A stretch of DNA of 7,395 nucleotides from Maribacter sp. (GTDB lineage: Bacteria > Bacteroidota > Bacteroidia > Flavobacteriales > Flavobacteriaceae), in the NCBI GenBank assembly GCA_003232155.1, contig QILY01000313.1:1-7395 (forward strand). The letters run 5' to 3'. The notes under the pieces were generated by a model. The model was not told where the DNA came from. It did not search any database and saw nothing but the letters and a program-made list of their open reading frames with translations. Positions 6,933 through 7,395 of this stretch are shown one piece after another (the stretch's first letter is position 1; each line of letters begins with the position of its first letter). A program made the translations under genes and the position numbers.

Positions 6933-6963
6933 CAAATTTAAAACAAAGTTTGGTTTGCGCAAA
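6933..6963 (-). promoter_or_regulatory. Promoter of tRNA-Gln
   Basis: On the minus strand, TTTG (6963-6960) and TAAATTTG (6940-6933) are separated by exactly 19 bases. This is a full match to the Bacteroidota housekeeping consensus TTTG-N19-TAnnTTTG. Transcription would start near 6926, about ten bases before the mature tRNA 5' end. The -33 element is half of a perfect ten-base palindrome, TTTGCGCAAA (6954-6963). Confidence 0.75.
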
Positions 6964-7082
6964 TATTTTTCAATACAAATACTATAAAAATCATACTACC
7001 TACCTTGTTAACGATTTATCAAAATCTGCTCAGAAATCTATTTTTATTCATAAATTCGCTTCAAGGTTAAACCATAGATTGC

Positions 7083-7395
7083 ATGTTTTCAAAGAACTTC
7101 GAGAAATGGGACACTATTTTCGGATGGTCCGTATTTTTTATAGCATTTATTATTTATTTCATTACCGTTGAACCCACAAGTAGTTTCTGGGATGCCGGTG
7201 AATATATTGCCACCTCGGCAAAATTGCAGGTTGGCCACCCACCAGGTGCGCCTTTACTACAAATAATAGGTGCATTTTTTGCTATGTTCGCCTTTGGCAA
7301 TGACCAAATAGCACGCATGGTAAATTTTGTATCAGGGGCATCAAGTGCGTTTACCATTCTTTTTATGTTTTGGACCATCACTAATTTGGTTCGGA
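7083..7395 (+). CDS. DUF2723 / GT117-family membrane glycosyltransferase, N-terminal part
   Basis: An ATG at 7083 opens a frame that stays open for 104 codons to the window edge. The protein starts MFSKNFEKWDTIFGW, has a first membrane segment at about 12-29, and then the family signature VEPTSSFWDAGEYIATSAKL (29-48) and GHPPGAP (51-57). Further hydrophobic segments lie at about 57-72 and 80-102. This matches the DUF2723 family, large multipass proteins (often near 1,000 residues in Bacteroidota) now grouped with GT-C type glycosyltransferases. The acidic residues D37 and E40 in the first external loop are where GT-C enzymes place catalytic acids, so they are candidates. The human relative TMEM260 is an O-mannosyltransferase; the bacterial substrate is unknown to me. 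Only the N-terminus is visible. I see no strong promoter in 6964-7082. Confidence 0.88.
   Translation, partial: MFSKNFEKWDTIFGWSVFFIAFIIYFITVEPTSSFWDAGEYIATSAKLQVGHPPGAPLLQIIGAFFAMFAFGNDQIARMVNFVSGASSAFTILFMFWTITNLVR

Noticed and set aside
7154..7381. Minus-strand open frame near the right edge
   Set aside because: It lies opposite the DUF2723 gene, whose signature motifs FWDAGEYI and GHPPGAP occur in the plus frame.

Overview
The window looks like a chromosomal segment of a marine-type member of the Flavobacteriaceae (Bacteroidota). The DNA is AT-rich. Start codons lack clear Shine-Dalgarno sequences. Promoters match the Bacteroidota pattern TTTG-N19-TAnnTTTG. The protein families (Bacteroidota-type IF-2 with Lys/Glu-rich linker, short SPOR protein, DUF2723/GT117 protein) and the gene order fit that group. 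Genus is not determined.

Layout from left to right. (1) Positions 1-52, minus strand: the first 17 codons of a gene running off the left edge, possibly the multihaem cytochrome subunit of alternative complex III. (2) 263-611, plus: a small secreted SPOR-domain protein whose reading frame is broken. (3) 593-756: a convergent intergenic region with a bidirectional terminator hairpin, an imperfect inverted repeat and a copy of a dispersed intergenic repeat. (4) 757-5270, minus: the translation/transcription operon rimP-nusA-infB, read right to left. infB is interrupted by a frameshift best explained by 11 missing bases in the G3 motif of its GTPase domain. (5) 5271-5438: a divergent intergenic region with a rimP promoter element and a terminator-like hairpin in the rimP leader. 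(6) 5439-6779, plus: a cation:proton antiporter. (7) 6799-6963, minus: tRNA-Gln(UUG) with its own promoter and terminator. (8) 7083 to the right edge, plus: the N-terminal 104 codons of a DUF2723/GT117-family membrane glycosyltransferase.

RimP (30S maturation), NusA (elongation, pausing and termination) and IF-2 (initiator tRNA delivery) form the usual bacterial operon coupling transcription to ribosome assembly and initiation. The leader hairpin suggests attenuation, as an analogy to the regulated leader of the E. coli operon. The antiporter, tRNA and glycosyltransferase are independent units.

This is mostly a conserved housekeeping region. I see no phage, insertion sequence, CRISPR or defence system and no clearly undescribed system. 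The points most worth checking are the two broken reading frames (one in an essential gene, so sequence error is the leading explanation) and the candidate attenuator before rimP.
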